Positions 27,465-39,179 of a stretch of 64,000 bases of DNA are shown in pieces (positions within the stretch are counted from its first letter, which is position 1; each line of letters starts with the position of its first letter). The position numbers and the translations under genes are program-made. Under the pieces are notes generated by a model, which searched no databases, was not told the origin of the DNA, and saw nothing but the letters and a program-made list of their open reading frames with translations. Origin of the DNA: Prochilodus magdalenae (taxonomy: Eukaryota; Chordata; Actinopteri; Characiformes; Prochilodontidae); contig JAMWET010005032.1 in assembly GCA_024036415.1 (NCBI GenBank), forward strand, positions 790,001-854,000. Direction: 5' to 3'.

Positions 27465-28100
27465 TATATATAAATATAGATGCTCTAGTTTCTCATTTCT
27501 AGTCATAAGGTAGTACTTGCCTACACCTTTGATCTGTTTGCCTGGTTTTCATCCTTCTGTTTTGGTTTTTGGTCTTGATTTTCACATTGTTTTGTTCTAT
27601 TGTCTTTTGGATGTTTTTGCCGTTGCCTGTTTACGTTACTCTGCTTGGCGGTTCTACAAATAAAACAATCTGCTCGCGTGTGGTTAGTCCTCTTGGCGTT
27701 GCAAGCATGGCGTATTTTTGGACCAAAAGTGTAGGAAATGATGGGCTCACTGCCGAACAGCATGGTGTGCTTCAAGGTGCAGTACTGGGGTCTTTGTGGA
27801 TCTTACAGAACGCTGAGAACTGATACCATTTCACTTGTAGCTGGTCTATAAGGCTCATGTCTGGAAAGGCCAGGAGATTCCAAACCATCCTCATATCAAA
27901 TTATAAGTGAAGCGTAGTGAGAGGTAGGACAGAGTCTTGGTCTTGAAGCTCTCAGAGGAGCTTCAGTGCACCCTGGGCATGCTCTCTAGCGACTGCCAAG
28001 TCCCCAGAGCGTAAGGTTTACATAATTTACATCACACTCATTAAACCATACGCTGTCCCGAGTGCAAGCATGGCCCTCGCAGCCCCTCAGGCCTCTACAC
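27465..28100. other. Spacer with a LINE RT motif relic
   Basis: 27520-27670 is a T-rich stretch ending in caaataaaac, possibly an old transcript or retroelement tail. At 27760-27797 the + strand encodes HGVLQGAVLGSL, a degraded reverse-transcriptase block like that at 24576. Nothing else recognised. Confidence 0.5.
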
Positions 28101-29070
28101 CTGGCTTTATAACAGTTACCAGGATCAATAACTGATGATAAATTTAGACTGATATGATCAATATTTATTGAGCTACACATACAGAAGTCTGTCTCTCAGT
28201 ATGGCGTTGGGCCGCCGTGTTTGCTAACCCAACACGCCAGACGTCTCGGTATGGAGCTGTAGAGGTTCCTAATGGTGTCCTGTGATAATCCATCCCATGC
28301 AGCTTGAACATCCTCACACAGTTCCTGCAGATGGTGCGGTAGGGGTGGAGGTGGAGTGACACCAGGCCTTCTGGATGTGTGGCGGCAAACCGTTCATCTC
28401 GGTGCTGACCACGGTGCCTCCACACACGGATTCGTTGGGCGTCTCCACCAAGACTAAAGCGGGACTCGTCCCTGAAGATGACCCGCTGCCATTCTGAGTC
28501 ACTCCATGACCGTCTGGTACGACACCACTGTCATTTGGTTGCAACAGTCTCCGTGTATGGTGTCCTTTGTGGTGCAGCCGTCTGCCAATGGTGCTGCACT
28601 AACAGGATGACTCATGGAGGACACCACTGCTCGCTGCTGGAGCATCCATCGGTGCTCTCTCTCCGAGGTTCATGTGGGTCTCCCAGATCCTTCATGCCGC
28701 TGGTGTGCGCTGGCTTCTATTCCCTGCCGCCAACAGCATGCCATGGTGGAATCCGCATGACCTCTACGGCGTCCGATACGTCGATAAGAGGATCCTGCCT
28801 CCTGGAACCCTACCCACCTCCTCCAGCTCCTCCAACTGCTCAGAATGGACTGCAGGCACAACAGGACGACCTTATATAGTCAGTCGGGTGGAGCCATACG
28901 ACCTGTAGTTGTTTACGTCCCATGCAGTCTCATTCTCACGTCTCACCATGTCAAACCCACCCACCAAGTTTCATCGCTGTGGGTCGATTCCTCCGGGTTA
29001 CAGTGGATGGGCTTCATAGTAGGCGATGTGGCCCCCTCCAAACATCAAGCTCTCTCTGATGTCCTTGACC
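28100..29070 (-). mobile_element. Tc1-like element, internally deleted, antisense
   Basis: On the minus strand it runs from the 5' part (about 29070; ccaccaagtttcatcgctgt on +) through the DNA-binding half to SDESRFSLGGDAQRI (complement of 28430-28480). It then passes straight to the C-terminal HLQELCEDVQ region and ends with the complement of gatcatatcagtctaaattt and tgatcctggtaac at 28115-28160. The catalytic middle is missing, as in the other copies. Frames are broken in the N-terminal half. Confidence 0.87.
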
Positions 29071-29089
29071 AGACATTTGGACTCTAGAT

Positions 29090-30205
29090 AGTAAACCTGT
29101 CTGTCTGTCTTTGTGTCTGTCTGTCTCCTGGTCATATCCAGCAGTAACTTGCTGATCCTAATTCAAGAACTCAGGAACCGACACATATATAACCCACGAC
29201 GTGGCGAAGGAGCGACTGTGATTCATGTCCGATACTGGTCTTGAATGATCAGCATGTCAGCTTATTACTTGGAAAGCTGTGGCTCATAACTTTTACTCAG
29301 CAGTTCTGGAGTGCATGGCTCTGTTACGTAGGCTACATGGGAAGTACAGGAACTTTGACCTCATGAGTCGGTCTGCACTGTTGAGTAACACCATGATTAA
29401 ACCTCTGAGCTTTTAAAGACGCTCTGGCTGTCGCTCGCTACTCGTCCTGACTCTATATACCTGAAGGCCTACACTTCCTCCATCCTGCTAAAGAGCTGAT
29501 GTTGTGCTTCCTGTTCGCCAGCCTGGTTCAGGAATTTTCCATTCCACCTTAACCGGTGCTACAGTTACACTCCGGCACCTGTGGAACCGTACATTGGATG
29601 ATGGACGTCGAGCATGTACCGCCGACAGCTCAGTTCCTTGGAAAGGGAATGTAAACAGCCCGGAATGGTGGGGTTCTCCGCCATTTTTGCTTCCACCATT
29701 TCCTCAGCAAACCAGGCCGGACTCAAGGCAGTGGCGACTTGGGTAGGGTGGAGTAAGCCTTTCCCGGGAGATGTAGTGGGTTACTTCCTTTAAGAAGCCA
29801 TCCAGTACAGTAACCACGTTCCGGCCGGAGAGACGGAATTCCTAACGAGTTCCTTGTTCATTTTAATAGCCAAACCGGTGACCTGTACTGTCCTCTCGTT
29901 TAGAGGCCCAGACTTTGTCCTGCATGGGGCTGTATGAACTTAATCACCGCAGCTACTTCCTGTAGTGTTGTTGTCCGGGCAGGTGCGGCGTTTGCGCTGC
30001 GTGACATTGCTGGTGTTATGGAGTCATTTCTCTCCGAACCACGCCTTGTCTGCTGGTATGAGTGTGAATTTCACTGCTGCATGACTCAGCAGTGATGCAA
30101 CAGCATTCAGCTCGGGTGAAAACATTCCTGCACCTGGCCTGGGAAACTCGTTTCAGCTTGTTTTCAAAAGTATGTACACACATGTATATATATGTTTATG
30201 TACAC
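29090..30205. other. Spacer, no gene seen
   Basis: A short (CTGT)n run at about 29096-29128. No other recognisable feature. Confidence 0.4.
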
Positions 30206-30208
30206 ATA

Positions 30209-30705
30209 CTACATCGCCAAAAGCGTCCACTCATCTGTCTTCACTCCCATATGAATCTGAGTGACATCCCATTCCTAACCCATAGGGTGTAACATGAGGT
30301 CAAGCCACCCTGTGTTGGGCCATTCCAGAAGCTCATATGTGTCTCAGTATCCACTCTAATTCTTCCCAAAGGTGTTCTATCGGGTCGAGGTCAGGACTCT
30401 GTGCAGGCCTGTCCAGCTCCTCCACACCAGACTCGCTCCTCCATGTCTTTATGGAGCTTGCTCTGTGCACTGGTGTGCGGTCATGTTGGAACAGGAAAAG
30501 GCTGTCCTCAAACTGTCCCCACAAAGTTGGGAGCATGAAGTTGTCCAGAGTCTCTTGGTTTGCTGAAGCAGGACGAGCTCCTTTCTCTGGAACTAAGGGC
30601 CCGAGGCCAACTTCTGAACAACAACCCCACACCATAATTCCCTCCACCAAACTTTACACTCTTGGCCGACAAGTGCGGTTTTCCTGGCAACCATCAAAAA
30701 GTCTA
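30209..30705 (-). mobile_element. 3' half of a Tc1-like transposon, antisense
   Basis: Begins on the + strand with a terminal-repeat end (acatcgccaaaagcgtccac). On the minus strand it encodes GPLVPEKGARPASANQETLD, FLFQHDRTPVHRASSIKTW and SPDLDPIEHLWEELE, which is the catalytic C-terminal half of the family at 23425. It stops just upstream of GGGI, with no first catalytic aspartate. Its transposase end is altered (WILRHI) by a deletion. Confidence 0.9.
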
Positions 30706-30714
30706 GTAGTGGCA

Positions 30715-30740
30715 TGCATAAACACATATACATACAAACA

Positions 30741-30774
<34 letters not shown>

Positions 30775-30797
30775 CAATACACATATACATACAAACA

Positions 30798-30831
<34 letters not shown>

Positions 30832-30865
30832 CACAATACACATATACATACAAACAAATATATAC
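30715..30865. repeat. Compound TA/ATAC microsatellite
   Basis: About 2.5 copies of a roughly 60-bp unit made of acacatatacatacaaacaa plus TA runs. Confidence 0.9.
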
Positions 30866-31274
30866 ATACTACCTAGAGTCACCTAGCCTGTTTAGGGTGG
30901 TAGTAACTTTGAGACAACATAGCCTCTGGCTAGCCTTGGGTCGTGTTCATGTCTGAATTTGGACATCAGAATTTTTCTATAACCAGAAACCGGGTGCATG
31001 AGTCCGACAGTGGTTCACTGGTTCAGATGAAAGACATCACAAGACCTTCTGCTCTTCTCAGCAAGCCAGTGGAGTGTCCTCAGTGAAAACATGGTGGACT
31101 ACAGCTCCGGATCACAGTCCACATCTACCTCTCAGATTTCTATATCTTTTAAAAAAAAATTTAACATTATGGTTTCAGTGACTGGGACAAAATGGACAAT
31201 AAGATATCTTCCAGTCCCCAGTTCTCCAGTACCAGAACCTTTCTATGCTTTGTACCTATTATCAGGTGGGCCCT

Positions 31275-31430
31275 TCATAGTGTGAAGGAAGTAGCTGAAT
31301 CTGCAGGTGTGTGGAAGCGTACGGTCATACGGGTCTACCAGCGGTGGCTAAAATCCCAGTCTACAGGGAATTCTCCTTGGAATTGTGCCAGGGAAGGCCT
31401 CCACCAAATCTGGCCCAACTGCGCAACTGT
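31275..31430 (+). mobile_element. Tc1-like helix-turn-helix fragment
   Basis: Encodes HSVKEVAESAGVWKRTVIRV, then YQRW, a Tc1 N-terminal helix-turn-helix. The same segment lies in reverse orientation at 61800-62010. Confidence 0.65.
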
Positions 31431-31529
31431 CTGAACACTGATGTGGCCTACATCCAGAAACCTGCTCAGTCCATGTCACAGCTGGTGGTGCTGGTGGAGG
31501 TGGACCAAATGGGCGCTACGTTCACTACT

Positions 31530-31905
31530 TTACAAACACTCTGACTCCTCGTCCCCTCAATCAGCCGCCATTGTGGTTTGTGTAAGTCTCCCAGATCCTT
31601 CATGTCATTGGTGTGTGCCTCCTTCTGTCTAATGGCAGCAACTATGGAAGAATCCGCACGCACAGCATGGGCCGCTATACGTCGATAAGACCATCATGCT
31701 TCCTGGGGCTCTACAATGCGACCCCTCTCAAACAGAATGGAAAGCACGTGCAACAGGACGACCTTATAGAGTCAGCCAGGTCCAGGGATAAGTCCCGTCC
31801 TTGCTGATGTCACACATGCAGCCTGAAACGAATAATTTGCATGTCTTGTGATGTCAAACCTTCCCACCAACTTACGTCCCTGTGGGCTGGTTCCTTTTGG
31901 GTGGG
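31530..31905 (-). mobile_element. Tc1-like N-terminal fragment, antisense
   Basis: gtctcccagatccttcatgt, gtcgataagaccatcatgct and aacaggacgaccttatagag match the antisense copy at 28680-28900. It is a truncated 5' portion, facing the fragment at 31275. Confidence 0.75.
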
Positions 31906-32276
31906 TAAGACTCCATACAAGAAACTTCAGCAACCACAGTGCCTCACGGACGAGGGCCAGTTTATCTAAATTCAGACAAGCCGAAGCAAGACTGAAAAGC
32001 CCGAAGGATTAATGATTCATCCGAGTGGCTGCTCGCGCAATGTGTAACTGCACGAATGACTGAAGGTGAAGTGTATTATGTCACAAGCAGAACCTGATGA
32101 ACCACATTTTCGCTCTTGCATCACCTGCGAATAAACAACTGCACCAGAGCACGACGCAACTGACTGTAAACAAACCGAAACCTAATGTCACCACTAATGA
32201 GGAAACAGCATAAACACGAAGGATGTAAGAGTAAATAAACACCACCCTGTGTGGTACAAACCGGAATGATAATCTC

Positions 32277-33480
32277 CCATCAGTATCAGATCAGGACCTG
32301 ATTTCAGTCAGGATAGCATTGGATATGCTTGGCCTCCACCTGGCCATCTGATACTGCCTCGGGGGCTTGTACAATGTCCACTACATCGCTTCATACACTT
32401 CCTTTCATATCCTGACGCTCCCATCGCTCTGGAATCGGATCATTCTGGACCCATCAGTATCAGAATAGGACCGGATTTCAGTCACGATACAGCATTGTAT
32501 ATTCCGGGCCTCCACCTGGCCACCTGACGCTGCCTCTAGGGGCTTGTACAGTGGCCACTACATCGCTTCATGCACTTCCTTTCATATCCTGAGGCAACTC
32601 AACTGTCTGTAAACAAACGCCACCAAACGCTTCCTGTAGCTGCAAATGAGATCAAAGTTGAGGAGGCGTTTTTGGATCACTCCAACTTGCGAATGTGTTC
32701 TAGTTCATTAGTATTTCTGGGATTTCTTATTGGCACAGCCCTGCCGAAGCATCAGCACAGGAGTTGTCTCGTCACATCACCCAGCTTCTCTTCAGCTTGG
32801 ACGGCTGTCCTTGCATTCTCTTGGATGTCCTGATACATCTTGGAAGGCATCGTTCCCTCAAAGATATCAAGGCATCCAGGCTTTGAGGTCGTCACGAGCC
32901 TTGATACTCCCTCCGCCATGCTTCACAGTTGGAATGAGGCTTTAATGCATTTATTTAAAAAACACTCGCATACTTTGTTGAGCATGATTGGCCTTGTGGT
33001 CCTGGAAAATGGCTGTTGATCCAATAACCTGGTGATTCCGTACATGCATGGAGGCAAGCTGAGTTCATTTTATCACCACATGACATTGCTGAGGCTCAAA
33101 CCGATACTGCCTCTAGAGGTTTGCACACTAGACACTATGCATGGTGGCTGCATCGCTTCCTAACGCTCTCATCACTCGGGAATAGAGTCAATCTGGAGTC
33201 ATCAGACCATGTGACCTTTTCCCATTGATCCAGAGTCCGGTCTTTATGGACTCTAGCAAAGTGATGTTGATTAGTCTCAGGTCTTCTCACGTCCACACAG
33301 CCATTAGTTCCAGTCCTGTGATGTGTGGAAATGCCCACACGTTCTACTGTCCACATGTCCATGTGTTTGACGGTTCCTACCGGTTCAAATCAGGTCATCT
33401 CGGTTCCCTCCTAGTTGTTCTCTGTGTTGGATGTAGGACAATAACTTGACCCTATTGGAACACAGCAAGACCTTTTCCAT
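32277..33480 (-). mobile_element. Degenerate antisense Tc1-like element with internal tandem duplication
   Basis: On the minus strand 33135-33362 reads DRTLDQWEKVTWSDDSRLTL, which contains the first catalytic aspartate region of a Tc1 transposase. On the + strand 32870-32940 has tatcaaggcatccaggcttt and cgccatgcttcacagttgga, the usual antisense of the following GGGS region. The segment cctccacctggcca to tcctttcatatcctga appears twice in tandem (about 32277-32447 and 32450-32595). It is related a third time at 33105-33210. No intact frame. Confidence 0.8.
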
Positions 33481-34029
33481 GATCAGGAGATATGCCCTTT
33501 TACATGGCTATTTGAGGAATGCTAAGCTGCCGACGGCATCAATCAAGCAAAGAATCTCTGCCAGTTGAAACGTAGGGCAAATATTATTTTCACATACACG
33601 GATATGTCAATAGATACTCATGCATACACACTGCATCTGTGTCTCAAAGGCCCACACACTGCGGGAGGCCTACACACTAATACTCCAGTCCAAATAGGGC
33701 TTAATTGAGGAAGTGAGCCATGCGTACGCAGCCGCTGACTTTAAGGAAACTGCTTCAAATGGATATCCTCAATTTGCTGTCCAGGGAGAGTGTGGTCCTG
33801 TTGAAAACTCCTTCACCAGCATTCGAATGACTACCCGTGACAGCTGTGGGAGGAAGTGGTCAATGGTGTGGTAAGAACAGATGTGAATTAGGCTCGAAGG
33901 TCACGTCGCAGTCGAAGCCCAGAGCTTTGTTTTGATTTTACGCAACTGTAATTAACTGTAAAGTGTGCTATGAAGGAGTCAGGGGTGTAGCTTATGAGTA
34001 TGGTGAAGCAAGTGGCCTGGCTAGGTTCG

Positions 34030-34400
34030 GTAAAATCAAGTTCAAGTTTCCGGTTTATTTGTAATTTGGGGAACATGTCAGGACATTTATGCATTGAAGT
34101 GCTTGTGGTGAGGCTCAGGTTGATACTCTACAGCAGGGCAGCATTAATATACATACTAAACATATTAAAATAAAGAGATATAAAAGAGATACATTAAATA
34201 AATACAAAAACTACACAATATACAAAATATACAGAGGCAGGAGGGGTCTGTAGAAACTCTCTGATATGTACATTTATTAGACAGGTGTAGTCTGAGAGAG
34301 CAGAGATATATATACATATGTATATTTATATCTATGTCTGTTGTTTAAAGTGACTCAGTGATGTTGCCCATAGCGGTGATATATAAGAGTATTAATAATA
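34030..34400 (-). mobile_element. Retroelement-like repeat, part 1 (interrupted by the GGT array)
   Basis: ggtttatttgtaatttgggg, an AT-rich ATAAAAGAG-type stretch and gtttaaagtgactcagtg are typical of a fish dispersed repeat whose continuation is seen after the array at 35340-35450 (ctgatggctcgtagccgg). The family is not named with certainty. Confidence 0.55.
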
Positions 34401-34417
34401 ATTAAGTGTCCGAGTGC

Positions 34418-35340
34418 AGTGGTGTTGGTGGTATTGGTGGAGTTGGTAGTGTTGTTGGTATTAGTGGTGGTGTTGGTGGTAGTGGTGTTGTTGGTATTGG
34501 TGGTGGTGTTGTTGGTATTGATGGTGTTGGTCATATTGGTGGTATTGGTGGTATTGGTGGTGTTGGAGGTATTGATGGTGTTGGTGGTATTGGTGGTGGT
34601 GTTGTTAATATTGGTGGTGTTGCTGGTGTTGGTAGCATTGGTGGTATTGGTGGTGGTGTTGTTGCTATTGGTGGTGGTGTTGGTCGTATTGGTGGTCTTG
34701 TTGGTGGTATTGGTCATATTGGTGGTGTGGGTGGTATTGGTGGTGTTGGTCATATTGGTGGTGTTGTTGCTACTGGTGGTGGTGTTGGTCGCATTGGTGG
34801 TCTTGGTGGTGTTGGTCATATTGGTGGTGTGGGTGGTATTGGTGGTGTTGGTCATATTGGTGGTGTTGGTGGTATTGGTGGTACTGGTGTTGGTGGTGTT
34901 GCTGGTGTTGGCAGTGTTGGTGATATTGGTGGTGTTGGTGGTTTTGGTGGTGTTGGTCATATTGGTGGTGTTGGTGGTATTGGTGGTATCGGTGGTGTTG
35001 GTGGTATTGGTGGTCGCGCTGTTGATATTGGTGGTGTTGCTGGTGTTGGTAGCATTGGTGGTATTGGTGATGGTGTTGTTGGTATTGGTCGTATTGGTGG
35101 TCTTGGTGGTATTGGTCATATTGGTGGTGTGGGTGGTATTGGTGGTGTTGGTCATATTAGTGGTGTTGGTGGTATTGGTGGTACAGGTGGTGGTGTTGGT
35201 GGTTTTGCTGGTGTTGGTGGTATTGGTGGTGGTGTTGGTGGTTTTGGTGGTACTGGTGGTGGTGTTGGTATTGGTGGTGTTGCTGGTGTTGGTGGTATTG
35301 GTGGTGGTGTTGGTGGTTGTGCTGGTGTTGGTAGTATTGG
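34418..35340. repeat. GGT-rich minisatellite (GGTGGTATT/GGTGGTGTT)
   Basis: About 920 bp of 3-bp and 9-bp periodic sequence whose + strand is almost purely G and T. All frames of both strands stay open: glycine-rich GGIGGVGG in one + frame, VLVVLVVLV in another, and NTTNTTNMTNTT on the minus strand. I do not read any of these as a gene. Confidence 0.98.
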
Positions 35341-35455
35341 AGAAAGGCTCACAGCTTGTTCAGGAACCTGATGGCTCGTAGCCGGTTTGTTCTGGCCTGG
35401 ATCAAACGTTCCGGTAATTAAATCTGACGAGCAGTGTGAACCGGAGCCAGGAATC
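35340..35455 (-). mobile_element. Retroelement-like repeat, part 2
   Basis: cttgttcaggaacctgatgg and gttctggcctggatcaaac continue the dispersed repeat of 34030-34400 on the far side of the GGT array. Confidence 0.5.
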
Positions 35456-35749
35456 AGCTTGTGTGTGTACTAAACTTCCTGAAACAGCACTAATCCCTAC
35501 ACTGTAAACAAACGGTACTTGGCAATTAGCTAACAGGCTCCTCCGTTAACATTCCGGATTAGGCTTCCTTTGGGGCTGTTTACTGTGACTAAGCTTCTCG
35601 GATTCAGCCTCTCCAAACACAGCCTCCATGCTGTGGATCAAGATGCTTCGGATTGGCTAAATACAGCTCAGGAAGTAAATCAGAGACCACCCCAGTTAAT
35701 TCTTAAATCAGCATCTCCACATGTACAGCAGGTTCTTAGTGAGGAACCG

Positions 35750-36375
35750 AAGGTTGGGTTCTAGCTTTACTGGCAGATACAGTGAGCGTCTGGTTCATAA
35801 GAACAAGGTCCAGCAGCAAACACACAGGACAACACAGCTACAGACCGGCAGAGGGCCAAACCCCCTCTCTACTGGCCGTGATGAGCGCCACCTCATTCCA
35901 ATGTTCCTTACCCACCATAAGATGACCTCGAGTGACCTACAGAGAGACTGGCGAGTGGTGGCTGGGGGGAAATGACTGCAGGTCAACTTTTGTGACGAGT
36001 CCTGCTTTTGTCGCGGTGGAGACGACCAACGAATCCATGTGTGGAGGTACCGTGGTCTGAGCCAAGATGAACGATTTGTGTCTCTCTACCTCCACCCCTA
36101 CCACACCATCTGCAGGAACTGTGTGAGGATACTCAAGCTGCATGGGATGGATTATCACAGGACACCATTAGGAACCTCTACAGCTCCATACCGAGACGTC
36201 TGGCGTGTTGGGTTAGCAAACACCACACTGAGAGCCAGACTTCTGTATGTGTAGCTCAATAAATATTGATCATATCAGTCTAAATTTATCATCAGTTATT
36301 GTTCCTGGTAACCTTTATCTTCCTTCCCAACACCACTGCAGTCCCGCACTTCCTTCTAGGTGCGGCTGTTCCTAG
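35750..36375 (+). mobile_element. Tc1-like element, internally deleted
   Basis: The N-terminal part (35760-35970) is fused to the first-aspartate region (CDESCFCRGGDDQRI) and then directly to the C-terminal part. It ends with gatcatatcagtctaaattt and the downstream cttcccaacaccactgc piece. The second aspartate and glutamate region is deleted at the same point as in the copies at 25440, 28100 and 56765. Confidence 0.87.
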
Positions 36376-36599
36376 AAGGTAACTTGATTCTCCTACAATC
36401 TTCAAACAGTACATGACGAAGTACTGTAGTAGAATGAGTCTTAGCTTGATGCTAACACAACACAGAAAACCCCATAGAGGTGCTAGTGGAAATTAGCATG
36501 ACCTCAGCGGTGAAACTTTTAAGGTGAAGGTTGTTGGAACCTGGTGGAACATCTACAGCCAATTCGGTTCACTGGCAAAAGATCAGTGACGTGATTGGG

Positions 36600-37175
36600 G
36601 ATAGAAGAGTCTGTCAGAAGTGAAGAAGCGAAGGGGGTCCCCACTCTGTGGAGATGGTCTTTATTTACACCTCATACTATCTTTAAAAGGTTCCAAGAAT
36701 CTGGAGAACCTCAGTACTCATAGGACAAGAGCCTACTTCTATCTTCGGGCCTTCAGAGGGCACTACATTAACAACAGACCCGGTTCTGGAGTCACTACAT
36801 GGGATCAGGAACGTTTCCCAAAGCCAACTGGGCTTCATCACCGCTCTGCAAACGCAAGTTGAAACTCCACCATGCAGAGAAGAAGCCAGATCCAACAGAT
36901 CCAGAAACACCACTGCAGCCACCTTCTCGGAACCTGAGGTGGAAAAGTCTCTGGTGGTCCAAACCCAGAATCCTTTTAGGGAATCATGGATGCTGCAGCC
37001 TCCAGACTAAAGAGAAGAGGAACCATCTGGCTTGTTGTCAGCACACAGTCCCGAAGCCAGCACCCGTGGTGGTATGTGGAGGAGGCGGTATTGGTCTACG
37101 TGAGCTGCATATCTGAGCCGTTGATGTGGAACCATATGTACAGGTTTTGGTCCCGTCCCTTCTGCGTTTTTCCAG
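36600..37175 (+). mobile_element. Degenerate Tc1-like relic of another family
   Basis: Words in order: tacatgggatcaggaacgtt, cgcaagttgaaactccacca, ggtggaaaagtctctggtgg (complementing a WKSVLWSD-type site), ggaatcatggatgctgcagc, ctaaagagaagaggaaccat, gccagcacccgtggtggtat and tacaggttttgg. This is the order of a Tc1 transposase gene, but frames are lost. Confidence 0.7.
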
Positions 37176-37179
37176 CCTT

Positions 37180-37630
37180 TGACCTCAGCTATTAGTCAGT
37201 GTCATAAACTAGTTTACCCCGAAGCCTCGAGATAAGCTTCAGCTTCCCTGAAGTGGCCAGACTGGCGGGCGGTTCAGGTCATACATTCCAAGCTTGCATG
37301 GTATGCGACTCCCACGGATGAAACTATTATGCTGCACCGCCCCTGCTTCATAGATACTAGCTCGGCCTACATAAACAAGCCTGCGTATTCTGGTTACCGG
37401 GTTATCTTTATTCTCTTCTCCGCATTAATAATTCCCTTGAACGTTCCCAGAAGAAGCCGGGAATGCCGACCTGCTGTTTACAAAGCAACGACCAAACCCT
37501 TCAGTCCTCTCTTCACATTACACTGCATCATATTGCTCCTCTGAGAGGTTCGGATGTTAATTCCACTTCTGGGGAACCATTACTACGAACTCACCAAGCA
37601 CTTGGTTAAGCACACCTACCTTCTGTTTTG
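37180..37630. other. Spacer, no gene seen
   Basis: Nothing recognised up to the inverted-repeat element that starts at about 37631. Confidence 0.4.
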
Positions 37631-39178
37631 TGTTAGTGTGTGTGGTGCTGGTGTGGGTGGATCAGACACAGCAGTGCTGCTGGAGTGTTTAACACCGTGT
37701 CCACTCACTGTCCACTCTATTAGACACTCCTACCTTGCTGCTCCACCTTGTAGATGGACAGTCAGAGACGATAGCTCATCTGCTGCTGCACAGTGCAGTG
37801 TTGGTCATCCTCTAGTCCTTCATCAGTGGGCATAGGACACGCTGCCCATAGGACGTTGCCCACAGGACCCTGGCCACAGGACCCTGCCCACAGGACGCTG
37901 CCCACAGGAAGTTGCTCACAGGACACTCCCCTCAGGACTCTGCCCACAGGACGCTGCCCACAGGACACTGCCCTCAGGACGCTGCCCACAGGAGCCTGGC
38001 CAAAGGACCCTGCCCACAGGACGCTGCCCCCAAGACGCTGCCCACAGGAAGTTGCTCACAGGACACTGCCCTCAGGACTCTGCCCACAGGAGCCTGGCCA
38101 AAGGACACTGCCCCCAAAACACTGCCCACAGGACCCTGCCCACAGGACGCTGCCCCCAAGACGCTGCCCACAGGAAGTTGCTCACAGGACACTCCCCTCA
38201 GGACTCTGCTCACAGGACCCTGCCCACAGGACACTGCCCCCAAAACACTGCCCACAGGACCCTGGCCACAGGACGCTGCCCCAAAGACGCTGCCCACAGG
38301 AAGTTGCTCACAGGACACTCCCCTCAGGACTCTGCCCACAGGACCCTGGCCAAAGGACCCTGCCCACAGGACGCTGCCCCCAAGACGCTGCCCACAGGAA
38401 GTTGCTCACAGGACACTCCCCTCAGGACTCTGCTTACAGGACCCTGCCCACAGGACACTGCCCTCAGGACGCTGCCCACAGGATGCTGCCCCCAAAACAC
38501 TGCCCACAGGACGCTGCCTTTGGGCACTGCCCACAGGATGCTCCCCCCAAGACGCTGCTCACGGGAAGTTGCTCATAGGACACTGCCCACAGGACGCTGC
38601 CCTCAGGATACTGGCTACAGGATCCTGCCCACAGGACGCTGCCCACTGGAAGTTGCTCACAGGACACTGCCCTCAGGACGATGCCCCCAAGATGCTGCCC
38701 ACAGGACGTTGCTCACAGGACACTCCCCTCAGGACTCTGCCCACAGGACGCTGCCCACAGGACACTGCCCTCAGGATGCTGCCCACAGGATGCTCCCTCC
38801 AAAACACTGCCCACAGGAAGTTGCTCACAGGACACTGCCTACAGGACACTGCCCACAGGACACTGCCCACAGGACGCTGCCCTCAGGATACTGGCTACAG
38901 GATCCTGCCCACAGGACGCTGCCCACAGGAAGTTGCTCACAGGACACTGCCCGCAGGATGCTGCCCACAGGACAGTGCCCTCAGGACACTGCCCACAGGA
39001 CACTGCACAATAGGTGCTGTTGGCTGGATAGTTACGGTTGCTAGACGATTCTCAGTTCAGCGAGGTGTCCAGCAGCACTGCTGTGTCTGATCCACTCACA
39101 CACTAACACCACCACCACCACCACCATCATGGCTGTGTCACTGCAGTGCTGAGACCGATCCGATACCTAAACGGTAGT
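37631..39178. mobile_element. Teleost inverted-repeat element with an internal minisatellite
   Basis: Left arm: tgttagtgtgtgtggtgctg, then gtggatcagacacagcagtg and ctgctgga. Right arm: the complement of the same words at 39068-39110 (cagcagcactgctgtgtctg, atccactcacacactaacac). The internal words ccactctattagacactcct and gatagctcatctgctgctgc belong to a very common, largely palindromic fish element with no coding capacity. The left end appears truncated compared with the right (ctgcagtgctgaga at 39141 has no partner). Between the arms lies a 1.2-kb 14-bp array. Confidence 0.85.
37828..39010. repeat. 14-bp minisatellite nested in the inverted-repeat element
   Basis: About 84 units of the type ctgcccacaggacg, with variants gttgctcacaggac, ctcccctcaggact and ctgcccccaagacg. 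Larger blocks of about 100-130 bp recur (gcccacaggaagttgctcac, then acactcccctcaggactctg). Three units make 42 bp, so 14-residue peptide periods appear in all frames (LPTGRCPQDAAHRT). Confidence 0.96.
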
Positions 39179-39179
39179 T

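Noticed and set aside
34355..35371. Glycine-rich and Asn/Thr-rich long open frames on opposite strands
   Set aside because: Both arise from the GGT trinucleotide-like array; mutual overlap on opposite strands argues against either being a gene.
37793..39090. Long open frames LPTGRCPQDAAHRT on the + strand
   Set aside because: Three 14-bp units make 42 bp, so all frames remain open; the DNA repeat explains the peptide pattern.
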